The notes under the pieces are model-generated. The model searched no databases. It worked only from the letters and a program-made list of their open reading frames with translations, and was not told the origin of the DNA. A stretch of DNA of 63,326 nucleotides from Natronoplasma sp964602715 (GTDB lineage: Archaea > Thermoplasmatota > Thermoplasmata > Halarchaeoplasmatales > Halarchaeoplasmataceae). Both the position numbers and the translations under genes were made by a program. This document shows positions 26,841 through 36,326 of this stretch, piece by piece (positions within the stretch are counted from its first letter, which is position 1; each line of letters starts with the position of its first letter). The stretch is taken from assembly GCA_964602715.1 (NCBI GenBank), contig CAZRSB010000006.1, forward strand, positions 1 through 63,326, given 5' to 3'.

Positions 26841-27647
26841 CTAGTCTCCTGTCAACAAAATTGGGACTTCCGACTCAGCAATGAGCTCTCTTTCGAGTTT
26901 ACTTAGAGACAATTTGGGAAATATATGATGTAGTTTGTATAATATGCCCTTTCTACCTCTGCTACCTATTATAAAATCGAATTCGTTCATTCTCTCGATT
27001 ATATCGGTATCTGATGCTCCCTTTTTAACTTCTAACGTATAATCGACGCCCATCCTCTCCGCCCGTTTTTTTAGCCTTCGAGAGGCAGGACCAGGATTTT
27101 TATCGCCAAAATGAAATGTGGTAAGAGAGGAGCCAAAATGATCTGCCATTTCTAGAGCTATCGTCGTAGCCTCCACGGAGTAAGTGCTGAATGTAGTGGG
27201 GTTAAAAATACTTTCAGGTATACCTATGGGGCAGCATCTAGAAAAAATAAGAGAAGGATGACTTGTAACTTTCAGACAGTTCAAAGTGGTTTCACCGATA
27301 TGCACTCTTTGAGACCCAACAGTGGAGTGAGAAGCCAAGGTTATCAGATCTATATCTCTTTCATCTGAGAACTTCTCGATCTCTTTATAAGGGACTCCTT
27401 CGGGCATACGTGTTTCTACGACTTCTACTCCCTTTTCTGTGAGCATTTTTTCGCCCTCATCTAGAGCTTCTCTAGCGGCTTCTCTCATCTCTTTACGCAT
27501 TGTAATATTCTGAGGGATGCTCCTATCTGTAGTGTCTATTACACTTATTAGATAATATTCGGACCAAGAAAAAATATCGGCGGTGTATTCAATTGCTCTT
27601 CTCATTATCGGGGAGTCATCAGTCGCTATCAGTATCCTATCAAACAT
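26841..27647 (-). CDS. Tandem universal stress protein
   Basis: A 268-residue protein made of two UspA domains. The first begins RILIATDDSPIMRRAIEY and has TLASHSTVGSQRVHIGETT; the second ends DFIIGSRGRKGILYKL with a partial G-x-x-G. Usp proteins bind ATP and protect cells under stress or growth arrest. ATG at 27647 lies about 30 nt after a TATA-like AAATATATAG on the minus strand; a TTG four codons earlier is possible. It stands just upstream of the Rnf-like operon (gap 86 bases). Confidence 0.88.
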   Translation of the reverse strand: MFDRILIATDDSPIMRRAIEYTADIFSWSEYYLISVIDTTDRSIPQNITMRKEMREAAREALDEGEKMLTEKGVEVVETRMPEGVPYKEIEKFSDERDIDLITLASHSTVGSQRVHIGETTLNCLKVTSHPSLIFSRCCPIGIPESIFNPTTFSTYSVEATTIALEMADHFGSSLTTFHFGDKNPGPASRRLKKRAERMGVDYTLEVKKGASDTDIIERMNEFDFIIGSRGRKGILYKLHHIFPKLSLSKLERELIAESEVPILLTGD

Positions 27648-27726
27648 CTCTTCCGCCAATAATAATAGAGGCTATATATTTGTATATTGCGGTAATTTGC
27701 CTATTTTTGATCAACGATCTCCACAA

Positions 27727-27741
27727 GAAAATACTTATATC
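27727..27741 (+). promoter_or_regulatory. TATA-like box before tldD
   Basis: GAAAATACTTATATC lies about 30 nt before the tldD ATG at 27770. Its place rules out the longer upstream reading frame as coding. Confidence 0.5.
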
Positions 27742-27769
27742 ATTAAGATGTTTGTATGACGGTGCAAAC

Positions 27770-29209
27770 ATGCAAGACCTTGTCAACTTTGGTATCGATA
27801 AATTAGAAAAAGAAGATATACAGTATGGAGAAATAAGATTTGATGAAACCAAAACAGAAGTGATAGATGTAAAAAATGGAGCAGTCGAAGCAATCAAAGA
27901 TTCTAAAAGTAAAGGATATGGAATAAGAATAATAGATAATGGTTGGGGCTTCTCTTCGTCCTCTGATCTGACAAAAGAGGGTATAACGGAAACTATTAAA
28001 AGAGCTAAAAAGATCGCAAGAGCTTCATCGAAAGCCTCTAAACCTGTTAAAATAAAAGATATAAAGATACACCAAGATAGTTTTCAAACACCTCATAAAA
28101 CCAACCCTTTCGATATCGCCCTAGAAGAAAAAGTAGATTACTTGATGGACGTTGATGAAAGGATGGATATAGATGATAAGATAAAAGTAAGAAAATGTGA
28201 TTTTAGAGCTTGGAAAACTTCTAAAATCTTTGCGAGTACAGAAGGTGCTAGAATAAAACAGGACCTGATAAGAACAGGTGGCGGTTTGAGTGTTAACGTC
28301 TCCGATGGCGAAGATACTCAAACGAGAAGTTATCCAAACTCCTTTGGAGGCGATTTCAATTCAAAAGGATATGAATACTTTGAAAATTTAGAACTCCTGA
28401 AAAATGCTAGAGAAACTGCTGAAGAAGGTCTAGATCTTCTAGATGCTGAGCAATGTCCTGAAGGTGATATGGATATAATTTTAAACACAAATCAGTTAGC
28501 TTTGCAGGTCCATGAAAGTGCTGGACACCCCACAGAATTAGATAGAGCCCTGGGTACTGAGGCTAGTTATGCAGGTACCAGTTTCTTGACTCCCGATAAA
28601 TTGAACGAGTTCAGGTATGGTTCTGACAGGGTCAACATAGTATCTGATGCCACAGTAGAAGGGGGCTTAGGGACCTTCGGATACGATGATGAAGGTGTCA
28701 AAGCTAAAAAAGTGGATCTTATCAAAAATGGAATATTCACTGGTTACCAAGCATCCCGAGAAGGAGCTAGTAAAGTTGATGTCGAGGTAAGTGGAAGTAT
28801 GAGAGCTGATGGTTGGAGAAATCTACCCCTAGTAAGGATGACTAACATAAATTTAGAGCCTGGAGATTGGTCAAAACAAGAAATAATCGAAGAAACTTCA
28901 GAAGCTATAATTTTTGACGGGATAAAGAGTTGGAGTATAGACGATAAAAGACTAAATTTCCTGTTCGGGACCGAAGTAGGATATAAAGTAGAGAACGGCG
29001 AGGTAAAAGGACTGATAAAAAATCCAACATACACAGGAATCACTTACGACTTTTGGAAAAATTGTGAAGCAATAGCTGGTGAAGACGAATGGACACTTCA
29101 CGGGGTACCAAATTGTGGAAAAGGAGAGCCGCCTCAAACTATGCAGGTAGGACATGGATGCGCACCTGCAAAATTCACAGATATCAGAGTGGGGGTGGGA
29201 AAATGGTAG
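27770..29209 (+). CDS. tldD: Metalloprotease subunit TldD
   Basis: Catalytic subunit of the TldD/TldE protease that degrades unfolded or modified peptides. The 479-residue protein carries the zinc motif HESAGHPTELDR (HExxxH) near residue 250, and GYGIRIIDNGWGFSSS in the N-terminal domain. A frame open from 27593 would add 59 hydrophobic residues, but the promoter lies inside it, so the ATG at 27770 is chosen. It overlaps tldE by 7 bases. Confidence 0.95.
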   Translation: MQDLVNFGIDKLEKEDIQYGEIRFDETKTEVIDVKNGAVEAIKDSKSKGYGIRIIDNGWGFSSSSDLTKEGITETIKRAKKIARASSKASKPVKIKDIKIHQDSFQTPHKTNPFDIALEEKVDYLMDVDERMDIDDKIKVRKCDFRAWKTSKIFASTEGARIKQDLIRTGGGLSVNVSDGEDTQTRSYPNSFGGDFNSKGYEYFENLELLKNARETAEEGLDLLDAEQCPEGDMDIILNTNQLALQVHESAGHPTELDRALGTEASYAGTSFLTPDKLNEFRYGSDRVNIVSDATVEGGLGTFGYDDEGVKAKKVDLIKNGIFTGYQASREGASKVDVEVSGSMRADGWRNLPLVRMTNINLEPGDWSKQEIIEETSEAIIFDGIKSWSIDDKRLNFLFGTEVGYKVENGEVKGLIKNPTYTGITYDFWKNCEAIAGEDEWTLHGVPNCGKGEPPQTMQVGHGCAPAKFTDIRVGVGKW

Positions 29210-30567
29210 GTTCAAAAAAAGATTTTGTCAGGATAAAAGATAGATTATTAGAGGAGACGAAGGCGGATGAGTTAGAGATAAGAATAATAGGAAAAGATAC
29301 CGCATTGACCAGATATGCAAACTCAGAGATACATCAAAATGTGGGCCAAAAAGATCTAGAGATATCCTTGAGAGCTGTATTTGATAAGAAAATAGGTTCA
29401 GCTACCACTAACTCTCTAGATGAAGAAGAAGTCCTAACTTGTCTGTCTAAGGCTGAAACGATCGCAAAAAATCAAAGAAAAGATCCTGATTTTAAAGGAC
29501 TTCCCGAACCAAAAAAAGGAAAAGATATCGCAAGTTTCGTTTCTAAAACCGCTGAATTCACACCTGATGAGCGAGCTGAGATAGTAAAAGAGATAATTGA
29601 GATGGCTGAAAGTGAAGGCATAGACAGGGTATACGGTGCTTTTCAAAATGAATCCCAAAAATTATTTGTTGCCAATTCAAAGGGAGTAGAAAAATTCTCG
29701 AAGTTCACTTCTGCCAATCTAACTACTACTGCTATCGCTGACTGGGAAAATGATCAAGGGTTTGGATGGGCTGAGAGTTGTGCCTCTGATGTTCGAGACA
29801 TCGATCACCTAGAAGTCGGTAAAAAGGCGGTCGAAAAAGGTTTAAACAATTTGGAACCAAAGAAAATAGAACCTGGTGAGTATGATGTTATACTCGAGCC
29901 TCTTGCAGTGAAGACAATATTACAGTATATGGATATGATGGGGTTCAGTGCTAAGAAGGTACAAGAAGAAAGAAGCTTCATGAAAGGTAAATTCGGTAAA
30001 CAGATAATGGATGAAAGAGTGAATATCTATGATGATGTCTCCGATCCTGATATGATCGGTTATCCCTTCGACTATGAGGGGGTCCCAAAAAATAGAGTTG
30101 ACATTATAGAAAAAGGTGTCGCTAATGAAGTTGTGTATGACTCCTATACCGCTAGAAGAGAAGAGGGTAAAGAATCAACAGGTCATGCTCTTCCTATGCC
30201 GAATCCTATGGGACCACTCGCAATGAATCTCTTGATGGATCCGGGAGATCACACCCAAGAAGAAATGATCGAGGAAACAGATAAAGGTCTACTTATAACA
30301 AGATTCAACTACTGTAGACCAGTTCATCCTGTCAAAGGGATATTGACTGGATTGACCAGAGATGGAACGTGGCTGATCGAAGATGGAGAGATCAAGCATC
30401 CTGTGAATAACTTGAGATTTACACAAAACTTGATCGACGCTTTCAATAATATTCAGAGTATAGGAAAAGAACGAGAACTATTAGCCATGGGATTTTATCC
30501 AGCCTACTTCGCCGCTCCTGCCATGAAAATAGACGACTTTGCATTTACAGGAACTACAGAATTCTAA
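29203..30567 (+). CDS. tldE: Metalloprotease subunit TldE (PmbA)
   Basis: Partner of TldD, 454 residues. It lacks the HExxxH motif, as TldE proteins do, and has LEPLAVKTILQYMDMMGF and the closing ALPMPNPMGPLAMN segment. ATG at 29203 lies within the last codons of tldD with GGGGGTGGG just upstream, so the two are translated together. The much longer frame from 29089 is an overlap with tldD and not used. Confidence 0.94.
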   Translation: MVGSKKDFVRIKDRLLEETKADELEIRIIGKDTALTRYANSEIHQNVGQKDLEISLRAVFDKKIGSATTNSLDEEEVLTCLSKAETIAKNQRKDPDFKGLPEPKKGKDIASFVSKTAEFTPDERAEIVKEIIEMAESEGIDRVYGAFQNESQKLFVANSKGVEKFSKFTSANLTTTAIADWENDQGFGWAESCASDVRDIDHLEVGKKAVEKGLNNLEPKKIEPGEYDVILEPLAVKTILQYMDMMGFSAKKVQEERSFMKGKFGKQIMDERVNIYDDVSDPDMIGYPFDYEGVPKNRVDIIEKGVANEVVYDSYTARREEGKESTGHALPMPNPMGPLAMNLLMDPGDHTQEEMIEETDKGLLITRFNYCRPVHPVKGILTGLTRDGTWLIEDGEIKHPVNNLRFTQNLIDAFNNIQSIGKERELLAMGFYPAYFAAPAMKIDDFAFTGTTEF

Positions 30568-30578
30568 ATGGAAAAACC

Positions 30579-30598
30579 TTTATTTCTTTTTTCTATTT
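30579..30598 (+). terminator. Oligo-T terminator after tldE
   Basis: TTTATTTCTTTTTTCTATTT follows the tldE stop by about 12 bases, typical of archaeal intrinsic termination on T runs. Confidence 0.5.
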
Positions 30599-30624
30599 CA
30601 TCATGGATATCTTATAACTTGATT

Positions 30625-30639
30625 AAAATAAAGAAAAAG
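30625..30639 (-). terminator. Oligo-T terminator after the M42 peptidase
   Basis: On the minus strand CTTTTTCTTTATTTT follows the peptidase stop within six bases. It faces the tldE terminator, so the two convergent genes are insulated from each other. Confidence 0.45.
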
Positions 30640-30644
30640 ATTTT

Positions 30645-31712
30645 TTAATCTAAAGGTAGTTCTTTTATTCCTTCTGTTATCAATTCGACTAGATTTAAAA
30701 CATCTCTCCAATCGGCACATTCAACAGTCGAATGTGAATATTTCACAGGAACACCTATAGAGATAGTTAAACAACCGGATTCCTGAAGAGCCATGCCATC
30801 TGTAGTACCACCTGTTACACCATATTGACATGGAATGTCTTTATCCTGAGCTATCTGTTTAAAGTACTTGACCATCTTTGGAGTCGAAATGGCACGTGTA
30901 TCGACCATTCTCAATACCGGGCCTTCACCAAATTTTATCGGCTTATAAAATTCGTCTACTCCAGGTGCATCTGTAGTTGTATAAGTATCGAGTGCTATGA
31001 CGTATTCCGGGTCCCTAGTATTCGCTACAACCTTAGCGCCTCTAAGACCTATCTCTTCTTGGACACTCCATATAGAGGAAAAATTCACGTCTAGGTCCTC
31101 TTGTTTTAGATTTTTCAATACCTCTAGAAGAGCAAAACTACCGATCCTGTTATCTAGTCCTCTGCCAGAAACTATAGTATCATTCAATCTGCGCATAGTT
31201 TTGTTAAAAGTGATAGGGTCAGGCACCTCGATACCCATCTCTTTGACCTCCTCTTTTGAGGAAGCTCCTATATCTACATGGGTCTTTGTCCAAGGAGTCA
31301 CTTCATCTTTATCGTCTTTATCAGTAGTCAAGTGAGGGGGTCTATGTCCTATTACACCGTTTATCGGGCCCTCATCAGTATGGATGGTAACATGTCTCCC
31401 AGGTAAAAGTGGGTCTAGGACTCCACCGATCTTCTTTATCCTCAGATATCCATTATCTTCTATATTTGACACTACTAATCCTATTTCATCCATGTGAGCC
31501 ACTACAGACACTTCTGGTCCGGAAACGTTATTCATCTCGTATATCAAGTTCCCTATATTGTCTTCAAAGATGTTCTCTGGATCAGGTACGTTAACATGAT
31601 CTCCGATGAGACCTCTGATCTCTTCTCTGATCGGAGCTTCGTACCCTGCTACACCTGGTGTTTTGAGCACCTTTTCAAACACATCTAATCCTTTTAGCTT
31701 TCTTTCTTTCAT
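30645..31712 (-). CDS. M42-family aminopeptidase
   Basis: A 355-residue cytoplasmic dinuclear-zinc exopeptidase of the TET/endoglucanase-like M42 family that finishes peptide breakdown. Metal and active-site motifs in order: VVAHMDEIG, the bridging Asp in SGRGLDNRIG, the catalytic VQEEIGLRGA, ALDTYTTTDAPG, and KYSHSTVEC near the C-terminus. ATG at 31712 has GAGGTG 9 nt upstream; the five upstream codons are excluded. It follows gcvT on the same strand. Confidence 0.94.
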   Translation of the reverse strand: MKERKLKGLDVFEKVLKTPGVAGYEAPIREEIRGLIGDHVNVPDPENIFEDNIGNLIYEMNNVSGPEVSVVAHMDEIGLVVSNIEDNGYLRIKKIGGVLDPLLPGRHVTIHTDEGPINGVIGHRPPHLTTDKDDKDEVTPWTKTHVDIGASSKEEVKEMGIEVPDPITFNKTMRRLNDTIVSGRGLDNRIGSFALLEVLKNLKQEDLDVNFSSIWSVQEEIGLRGAKVVANTRDPEYVIALDTYTTTDAPGVDEFYKPIKFGEGPVLRMVDTRAISTPKMVKYFKQIAQDKDIPCQYGVTGGTTDGMALQESGCLTISIGVPVKYSHSTVECADWRDVLNLVELITEGIKELPLD

Positions 31713-31736
31713 AGATTTACACCTCAATATTTACTT

Positions 31737-31760
31737 AACAAAGGGAGGGACCCCTTTGTT
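31737..31760 (-). terminator. Hairpin between gcvT and the M42 gene
   Basis: A perfect 9-bp stem, AACAAAGGG / CCCTTTGTT, with a 6-base loop lies just after the gcvT stop and before the peptidase start. It may slow or end gcvT transcription or protect the mRNA end. No strong T run follows, so termination is not certain. Confidence 0.45.
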
Positions 31761-31792
31761 TCAAGTGGAAAACTCTCTCAACAAATGCTTAT

Positions 31793-32893
31793 CTAAACAA
31801 AAGGTGGATTTTTGATCAAAGCCTCTTTTTTCTCTTCCCTGATCTCTATCTGTACCTTAGTTCCTTCTTCATGATAACCTGGATCAACATAGCCTAAGCC
31901 TATTCCCTTTTCTAGCATCGGCGAGCGAGTTCCGCTTGTTACTTCTCCAACTTGTTCACCTTCAGCGAAAATCTTGTAACCGTGTCTTGGAATACCTTTA
32001 TCCTGCATTTCAAATCCTTTTAACATCTGATGATCTTCGTCTTTCATTTCTTCCAATTTTTCTCTTCCTAGGAAATCATCATCCCAATCTATAGCCTGTT
32101 CTGCCCAACCTGTCTCTAGCGGTGTTCTTGACTCATCGAAATCTTGACCTGCTAAGAGGAAACCAAACTCGATCCTTAGAGTATCTCTAGCTCCTAGACC
32201 ACATCTTATAGGAGGATCATCTAAAGATTGTAATTGTTTCCAGAGTTCAACAGCCGCCTCGTTTGGTAAGGTGATTTCAAATCCATCCTCTCCCGTGTAG
32301 CCACTCCTCTGAACTATGGGAGTATCGGCCATTGGCCATTTTTGATCAAAATTTTCCATGATTTGCTCGTTGATCTCGATTTGTTTACCCCAAAAGAACT
32401 CTAAATCAGAAAGATCATCATCTGTGAGCTCTTCTAAAGCCCGTTCAGCATCTGGTCCTTGTATTGCGAACATAGAAGTTTGCTCTGTCACGTCCTGTAT
32501 GTATTCCTTTCCTCCTCTTTCTACGAACCAGTCATAAATCCTTTTGTTATTTCCTACATTTGGAACTATATAACATGAATTCTCTGAAAGTTTATTAACA
32601 ATAGTATCATCTAAAATGCAACCTTTTTCATTCAGTATATGGGCATATTTCAATTGGTTAACTTCAGAATCGACAATATTCATCGTACAGTGTTCGCTTA
32701 TAAATTCGATGGCTCCGTCACCTTCTAAATAAATCTCTCCCATATGAGAAACGTCGAAAATCCCTACCGATTCTCTAACAGCCTTATGTTCTTTGTTTAT
32801 GCTTTTGAATTTTAGAGGCATCTTGTAACCCCCAAAATTGGTCATCCGTGCACCAGCTTTCTTATGTTCTGAGTGAAGAGCTGTTTCTTTCAT
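31793..32893 (-). CDS. gcvT: Glycine cleavage system T protein
   Basis: Aminomethyltransferase that releases ammonia from the H-protein intermediate and passes the methylene group to tetrahydrofolate or a related pterin. In 366 residues it shows MTNFGGYKMPL, IFDVSHMGEI, the folate-site Asp in GCILDDTIV, RSGYTGEDGFEI and CGLGARDTLRIE. The C-terminal barrel (GTRSPMLEKGIGLGYV) is complete. It is divergent from lpd across a 209-base AT-rich gap that must hold both promoters. Confidence 0.95.
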   Translation of the reverse strand: MKETALHSEHKKAGARMTNFGGYKMPLKFKSINKEHKAVRESVGIFDVSHMGEIYLEGDGAIEFISEHCTMNIVDSEVNQLKYAHILNEKGCILDDTIVNKLSENSCYIVPNVGNNKRIYDWFVERGGKEYIQDVTEQTSMFAIQGPDAERALEELTDDDLSDLEFFWGKQIEINEQIMENFDQKWPMADTPIVQRSGYTGEDGFEITLPNEAAVELWKQLQSLDDPPIRCGLGARDTLRIEFGFLLAGQDFDESRTPLETGWAEQAIDWDDDFLGREKLEEMKDEDHQMLKGFEMQDKGIPRHGYKIFAEGEQVGEVTSGTRSPMLEKGIGLGYVDPGYHEEGTKVQIEIREEKKEALIKNPPFV

Positions 32894-33102
32894 ATTTTCG
32901 GTACCATAATCAACTACTCCTTAAAAGAGTTTATCTTGATTAAGCTAAAAAACACTGAAACTTATTTATTAATTATTTTATTTATGTATTATGGTCATTT
33001 ATCTAAGATGCTATTTAATGAAACACTGGATCTCTTATAATATTAAATTCAGAAAGTTTTTAATCAACATATAACCTTTCATGAATATTGGAGACTGTGA
33101 AT

Positions 33103-34518
33103 ATGGATGTTAAAAATTATGATATCATATCGATAGGTACTGGTTCAGCGATGAGTATCGTGACTCAAGTACTCAGAAGTCAACCTGAACTGGAAGTTGC
33201 TGTTATAGAAAATGAAGAACCTGGTGGGATTTGTTTAACTAGGGGATGCATTCCCTCAAAGATGTTATTGTATCCAGCAGAAGTAGTTCATCAAGTTAAA
33301 AAAGCTGGTGATTTTGGCATCGATGTTGAATTGAAAAATATAGATTTTGAGAAAATAATGCAGAAAATGAGAGATCACATTAGGTCTCAAAGTAAGCAGA
33401 TAGAAAGAAATTTGGAGAAAAGTGATGGCCTAGATTTCTATCATGATACTGCAGAATTTGTGGACGATTATACTTTAAAAGTAGGTGAGGAAAAACTTAG
33501 AGGCAAAAAGATCATTCTTGGGATAGGATCTAGGATAGCTAAACCTCCTATAAAAAATCTAGAAAAAGTCGGGTACCTTACCAGCAAGACAATTCTAGAT
33601 TTAAACAAAAAACCCAGGACTGTAACTATAATTGGTGGAGGTTACATAGCTGCTGAATATGGTTATTTTTTATCGATGATGGGTGTTGATGTACAGATCA
33701 TTGGAAGAAATCCTAGATTTGTACCTTCAGAAGAGGAGAATGTTTCTGATATCCTTGAAAAGAAACTCTCTGAGCATCTTGATATATATACGGGATATGA
33801 AGCAGTAAAGGTAGCTGAAAAGAAGGGCAAAAAAGGAGTTTTGGCAAAAAAAGTAGATTCAGACACTGAGGATAAAGAAAAATTGACACTCAAGAGCGAT
33901 GAAATATTCCTTGCTGCAGGTAGAAGATCTAATTCTGATCTCCTGAAACCAGAAAGAACTGGTGTCGAAATAGATGAGTATGGTTGGATAAAGGTAGACA
34001 AAACACTTGAAACTACTAAGGAGAATATTTGGGCTCTAGGTGATGCTACTGGAGATCACATGTTCAAACATGTAGCTAATTACGAAGCTGAAGTGGTCTT
34101 CCAGAATGCTTTTGGAAACGATACTAGATATGTAGATTATCATGCTGTTCCCCATGCCATATTCACATATCCTCAGGTCGCTTCTGTAGGGATGACAGAA
34201 AAAGAAGCACAAAAAGAACACGACATCTTGATAGGCCATTATCCTTATGAACAAACGGCTAAAGGTTCAGCCATGCATATTAAAGATTGCTTCGTGAAAG
34301 TGATTGTTGAACAGGAAACTTATAGAATTTTAGGAGCACATATCATCGGTCCGCAGGCATCGGTTTTGATACAGGAAATCGTCAATTTGATGAATACCCC
34401 TGAACAAGATGTGTTCCCCATCTATAGAGGCATGCATATACACCCATCTTTAAGTGAAGTCGTTGAGAGAGCAATCACTAATCTTCATTCACATGATCAT
34501 CAATCTAATCACCACTAG
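33103..34518 (+). CDS. lpd: Dihydrolipoamide dehydrogenase (L protein)
   Basis: FAD/NAD disulfide oxidoreductase that reoxidises the lipoyl arm of GcvH. A 471-residue protein with an FAD loop IGTGSAMSIVTQV, the redox disulfide in GGICLTRGCIPSK (Cys pair four residues apart), the NAD loop IIGGGYIAAEYG, and the catalytic His-Glu region HIHPSLSEVVE at the dimer interface. The first loop is less Gly-rich than usual (GTGSAM), as in some archaeal and mycothione-reductase-like members. ATG at 33103 has GGAG 9 nt upstream. Divergent neighbour of gcvT. Confidence 0.93.
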   Translation: MDVKNYDIISIGTGSAMSIVTQVLRSQPELEVAVIENEEPGGICLTRGCIPSKMLLYPAEVVHQVKKAGDFGIDVELKNIDFEKIMQKMRDHIRSQSKQIERNLEKSDGLDFYHDTAEFVDDYTLKVGEEKLRGKKIILGIGSRIAKPPIKNLEKVGYLTSKTILDLNKKPRTVTIIGGGYIAAEYGYFLSMMGVDVQIIGRNPRFVPSEEENVSDILEKKLSEHLDIYTGYEAVKVAEKKGKKGVLAKKVDSDTEDKEKLTLKSDEIFLAAGRRSNSDLLKPERTGVEIDEYGWIKVDKTLETTKENIWALGDATGDHMFKHVANYEAEVVFQNAFGNDTRYVDYHAVPHAIFTYPQVASVGMTEKEAQKEHDILIGHYPYEQTAKGSAMHIKDCFVKVIVEQETYRILGAHIIGPQASVLIQEIVNLMNTPEQDVFPIYRGMHIHPSLSEVVERAITNLHSHDHQSNHH

Positions 34519-34567
34519 AGTACAAAAGAAAAGGTTTAAGTATGTTTCATCAAATTCCCAAAATAAT

Positions 34568-34948
34568 ATGTCACTGAAAACGTCGTACCGTCAAAATGAG
34601 TTTGTTATATCTTTACTGGCAATAATAATCGGAGCATTTTCGTTGATAATCGGAGCGTTTGGAACATTATTGGAAGATTATTCTCCTAATTTTTTCGCGA
34701 CCCTTACCGATCCTATTGGTGCTTGGGCCTGGTGGTTACTGGTTTTGGGTATATTACTCGTGGTGGTATTCTCACTTATGATCTATGTCAGGATTAAAAG
34801 GCTCAAGGAATTTAAAGAACTATTCGAAACAGGGAGTAAAAGTAAATTTAGAAGAAACATAGCCAGGATAGAAGAGTTAGCGATCAAATTAGGTCCTGAA
34901 TTTGAAGAGAAAGTGATCGACAAAGAAGACGAGTTGAACATCAAATAA
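34568..34948 (+). CDS. Two-helix membrane protein, unknown function
   Basis: A 126-residue protein. Two hydrophobic segments (about 14-35 and 54-76) precede a charged helical tail (RIKRLKEFKELFE to the end). ATG at 34568 lies about 30 nt after AAAAGGTTTAAG, a TATA-like box, so the upstream open frame inside lpd is not used. No family recognised. The nearby tRNA-Gly follows on the same strand. Confidence 0.65.
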   Translation: MSLKTSYRQNEFVISLLAIIIGAFSLIIGAFGTLLEDYSPNFFATLTDPIGAWAWWLLVLGILLVVVFSLMIYVRIKRLKEFKELFETGSKSKFRRNIARIEELAIKLGPEFEEKVIDKEDELNIK

Positions 34949-35025
34949 ATGGGTTTTAGATAGTTTTCTTTGAGTATGTCTTGACCTATCTTCGGTTTCC
35001 ACATGAAATGTAGGGGTCTCCCCCT

Positions 35026-35101
35026 GCGGTTGTGGTCTAGACTGGTAGGACCCAAGCTTCCCAAGCTTGTGGCCCGGGTTCAAATCCCGGCAGCCGCACC
35101 A
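35026..35101 (+). tRNA. tRNA-Gly (anticodon CCC)
   Basis: A complete cloverleaf: acceptor GCGGTTG/CAGCCGC, D stem GTCT/GGAC, anticodon stem CAAGC/GCTTG with loop TTCCCAA (anticodon CCC), T stem CCGGG/CCCGG with TTCAAAT. A73 is at 35098 and the CCA end is encoded (35099-35101). No intron. Confidence 0.96.
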
Positions 35102-35105
35102 TACT

Positions 35106-36305
35106 TCACTCTCTTTTAACTCTACTCTCTAAAAAGAGTAATAATTCCTCTGCCTTTTTGTGGTTTGGATCCAAATCAAGAGTCTTTTCAACAGAGTCTC
35201 TAGCTTCCTCAAATCTTTCTAACTCGGTAAGATAAGCTCCTTTTATGTAGTGATATTCTCCTTTTTCAGATGAGATATCTATCAAATCATCTATTATATC
35301 AACTGCTTTTCCATATTCTTCCATTTTTTCGTATGTTAGGGCTTTATTCAAAATAGCTTCCTCAAATTTAGGATCGATGGAGAGTGCCTTTTCTAGGTTT
35401 TCTAAACATTTTTTAAATTCTCCTTTCCGAAGATGAACTAGAGCTTTATTATTCCAGATCCCTTTAGCTTCAGGATCATCTTTTAATATTTTATCAAAAC
35501 ACTCGATCGATTTTTCATATTCTTTAATTTCATAATACATCCTACCCATCTTTTTCAGAGTGGATGAATTCTTTTTCTTACTATTATCTCTCACCTTTTC
35601 ATAGGCTTCTAAGGCTTTGTTTTTCTCCCCCCTTTTGTGATATATATCTCCCAACATCTTCCAAGCTTTAACGTTTTGATGATCTATATCCAATAGACCA
35701 TTTAGAACCTGAATACTTTTTTCTATTTTTCCCTCTTCGATCAACAACTCGCTCTTTTTGAGCATAGCTTCTTCCTCGTTTTTTCCTTTCTCGATAGCCT
35801 CATCGTACAATTTGAGAGCTTTGTTCTTTTCACCTTGAGAGAGACACCTCTCTGCTTCTTCAATCAGATCATAACTTGATTCTTTGATGTTGAAATCGTA
35901 CAATAGATCGAAATTATCTAAAAGTTGGTAGAATTTATCCTCTCCGGCTATCTCAATATCTCCATCTGAGTAAAATCGTCTCCTAATTTTACTAGTTGTC
36001 AAGATCAGACCTTTATTTTCAGGTGATAAAATTTTTTTTAGTCCTTCTACGAGCACCTTGATATCATCGTCAGATCTAGTGCATTTAATTATATAGTCTT
36101 GAATCTTCCCCTCTCGTTGGATAGATCCTTCAGCTAAGATATCGCCCCCCATCGATTTAAGATCGGATATATCAAACCCCATCTTTTCTAGGCAGGCTAA
36201 ACACAGATGCTCAAAATCCTTTCTAGACATCTCTTCAATGGCTTTTAGAATCTCAGATTTATCAGTCAACCTTACACCTGCACAATATACATTATAAATA
36301 CTCAT
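35106..36305 (-). CDS. Mrr-like nuclease-fold domain with TPR array
   Basis: A 399-residue protein. Residues 15-125 look like a restriction-endonuclease-like (Mrr) domain: MSRKDFEHLCLACLEKMGF, then GGDILAEGS and a strand YIIKCTR, with the Asp and Lys of the active site but Ile where Gln is usual. The rest, from about residue 145, is seven or so TPR repeats (for example KAWKMLGDIYHKRGEKNKAL). Mrr domains cut methylated or foreign DNA, and TPRs bind partners. A TATA-like box overlaps the first codons, so the true start may be TTG at 36269. Function is inferred. Confidence 0.75.
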   Translation of the reverse strand: MSIYNVYCAGVRLTDKSEILKAIEEMSRKDFEHLCLACLEKMGFDISDLKSMGGDILAEGSIQREGKIQDYIIKCTRSDDDIKVLVEGLKKILSPENKGLILTTSKIRRRFYSDGDIEIAGEDKFYQLLDNFDLLYDFNIKESSYDLIEEAERCLSQGEKNKALKLYDEAIEKGKNEEEAMLKKSELLIEEGKIEKSIQVLNGLLDIDHQNVKAWKMLGDIYHKRGEKNKALEAYEKVRDNSKKKNSSTLKKMGRMYYEIKEYEKSIECFDKILKDDPEAKGIWNNKALVHLRKGEFKKCLENLEKALSIDPKFEEAILNKALTYEKMEEYGKAVDIIDDLIDISSEKGEYHYIKGAYLTELERFEEARDSVEKTLDLDPNHKKAEELLLFLESRVKRE

Positions 36306-36326
36306 CTATAAATATATTGTGTTGAT

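Noticed and set aside
27593..27769. 59-residue N-terminal extension of tldD
   Set aside because: The TATA-like box at 27727 lies inside it and homologues start at the ATG at 27770.
32894..33102. Glycine riboswitch between gcvT and lpd
   Set aside because: The gap is AT-rich with no strong paired stems; glycine riboswitches are not expected in archaea.
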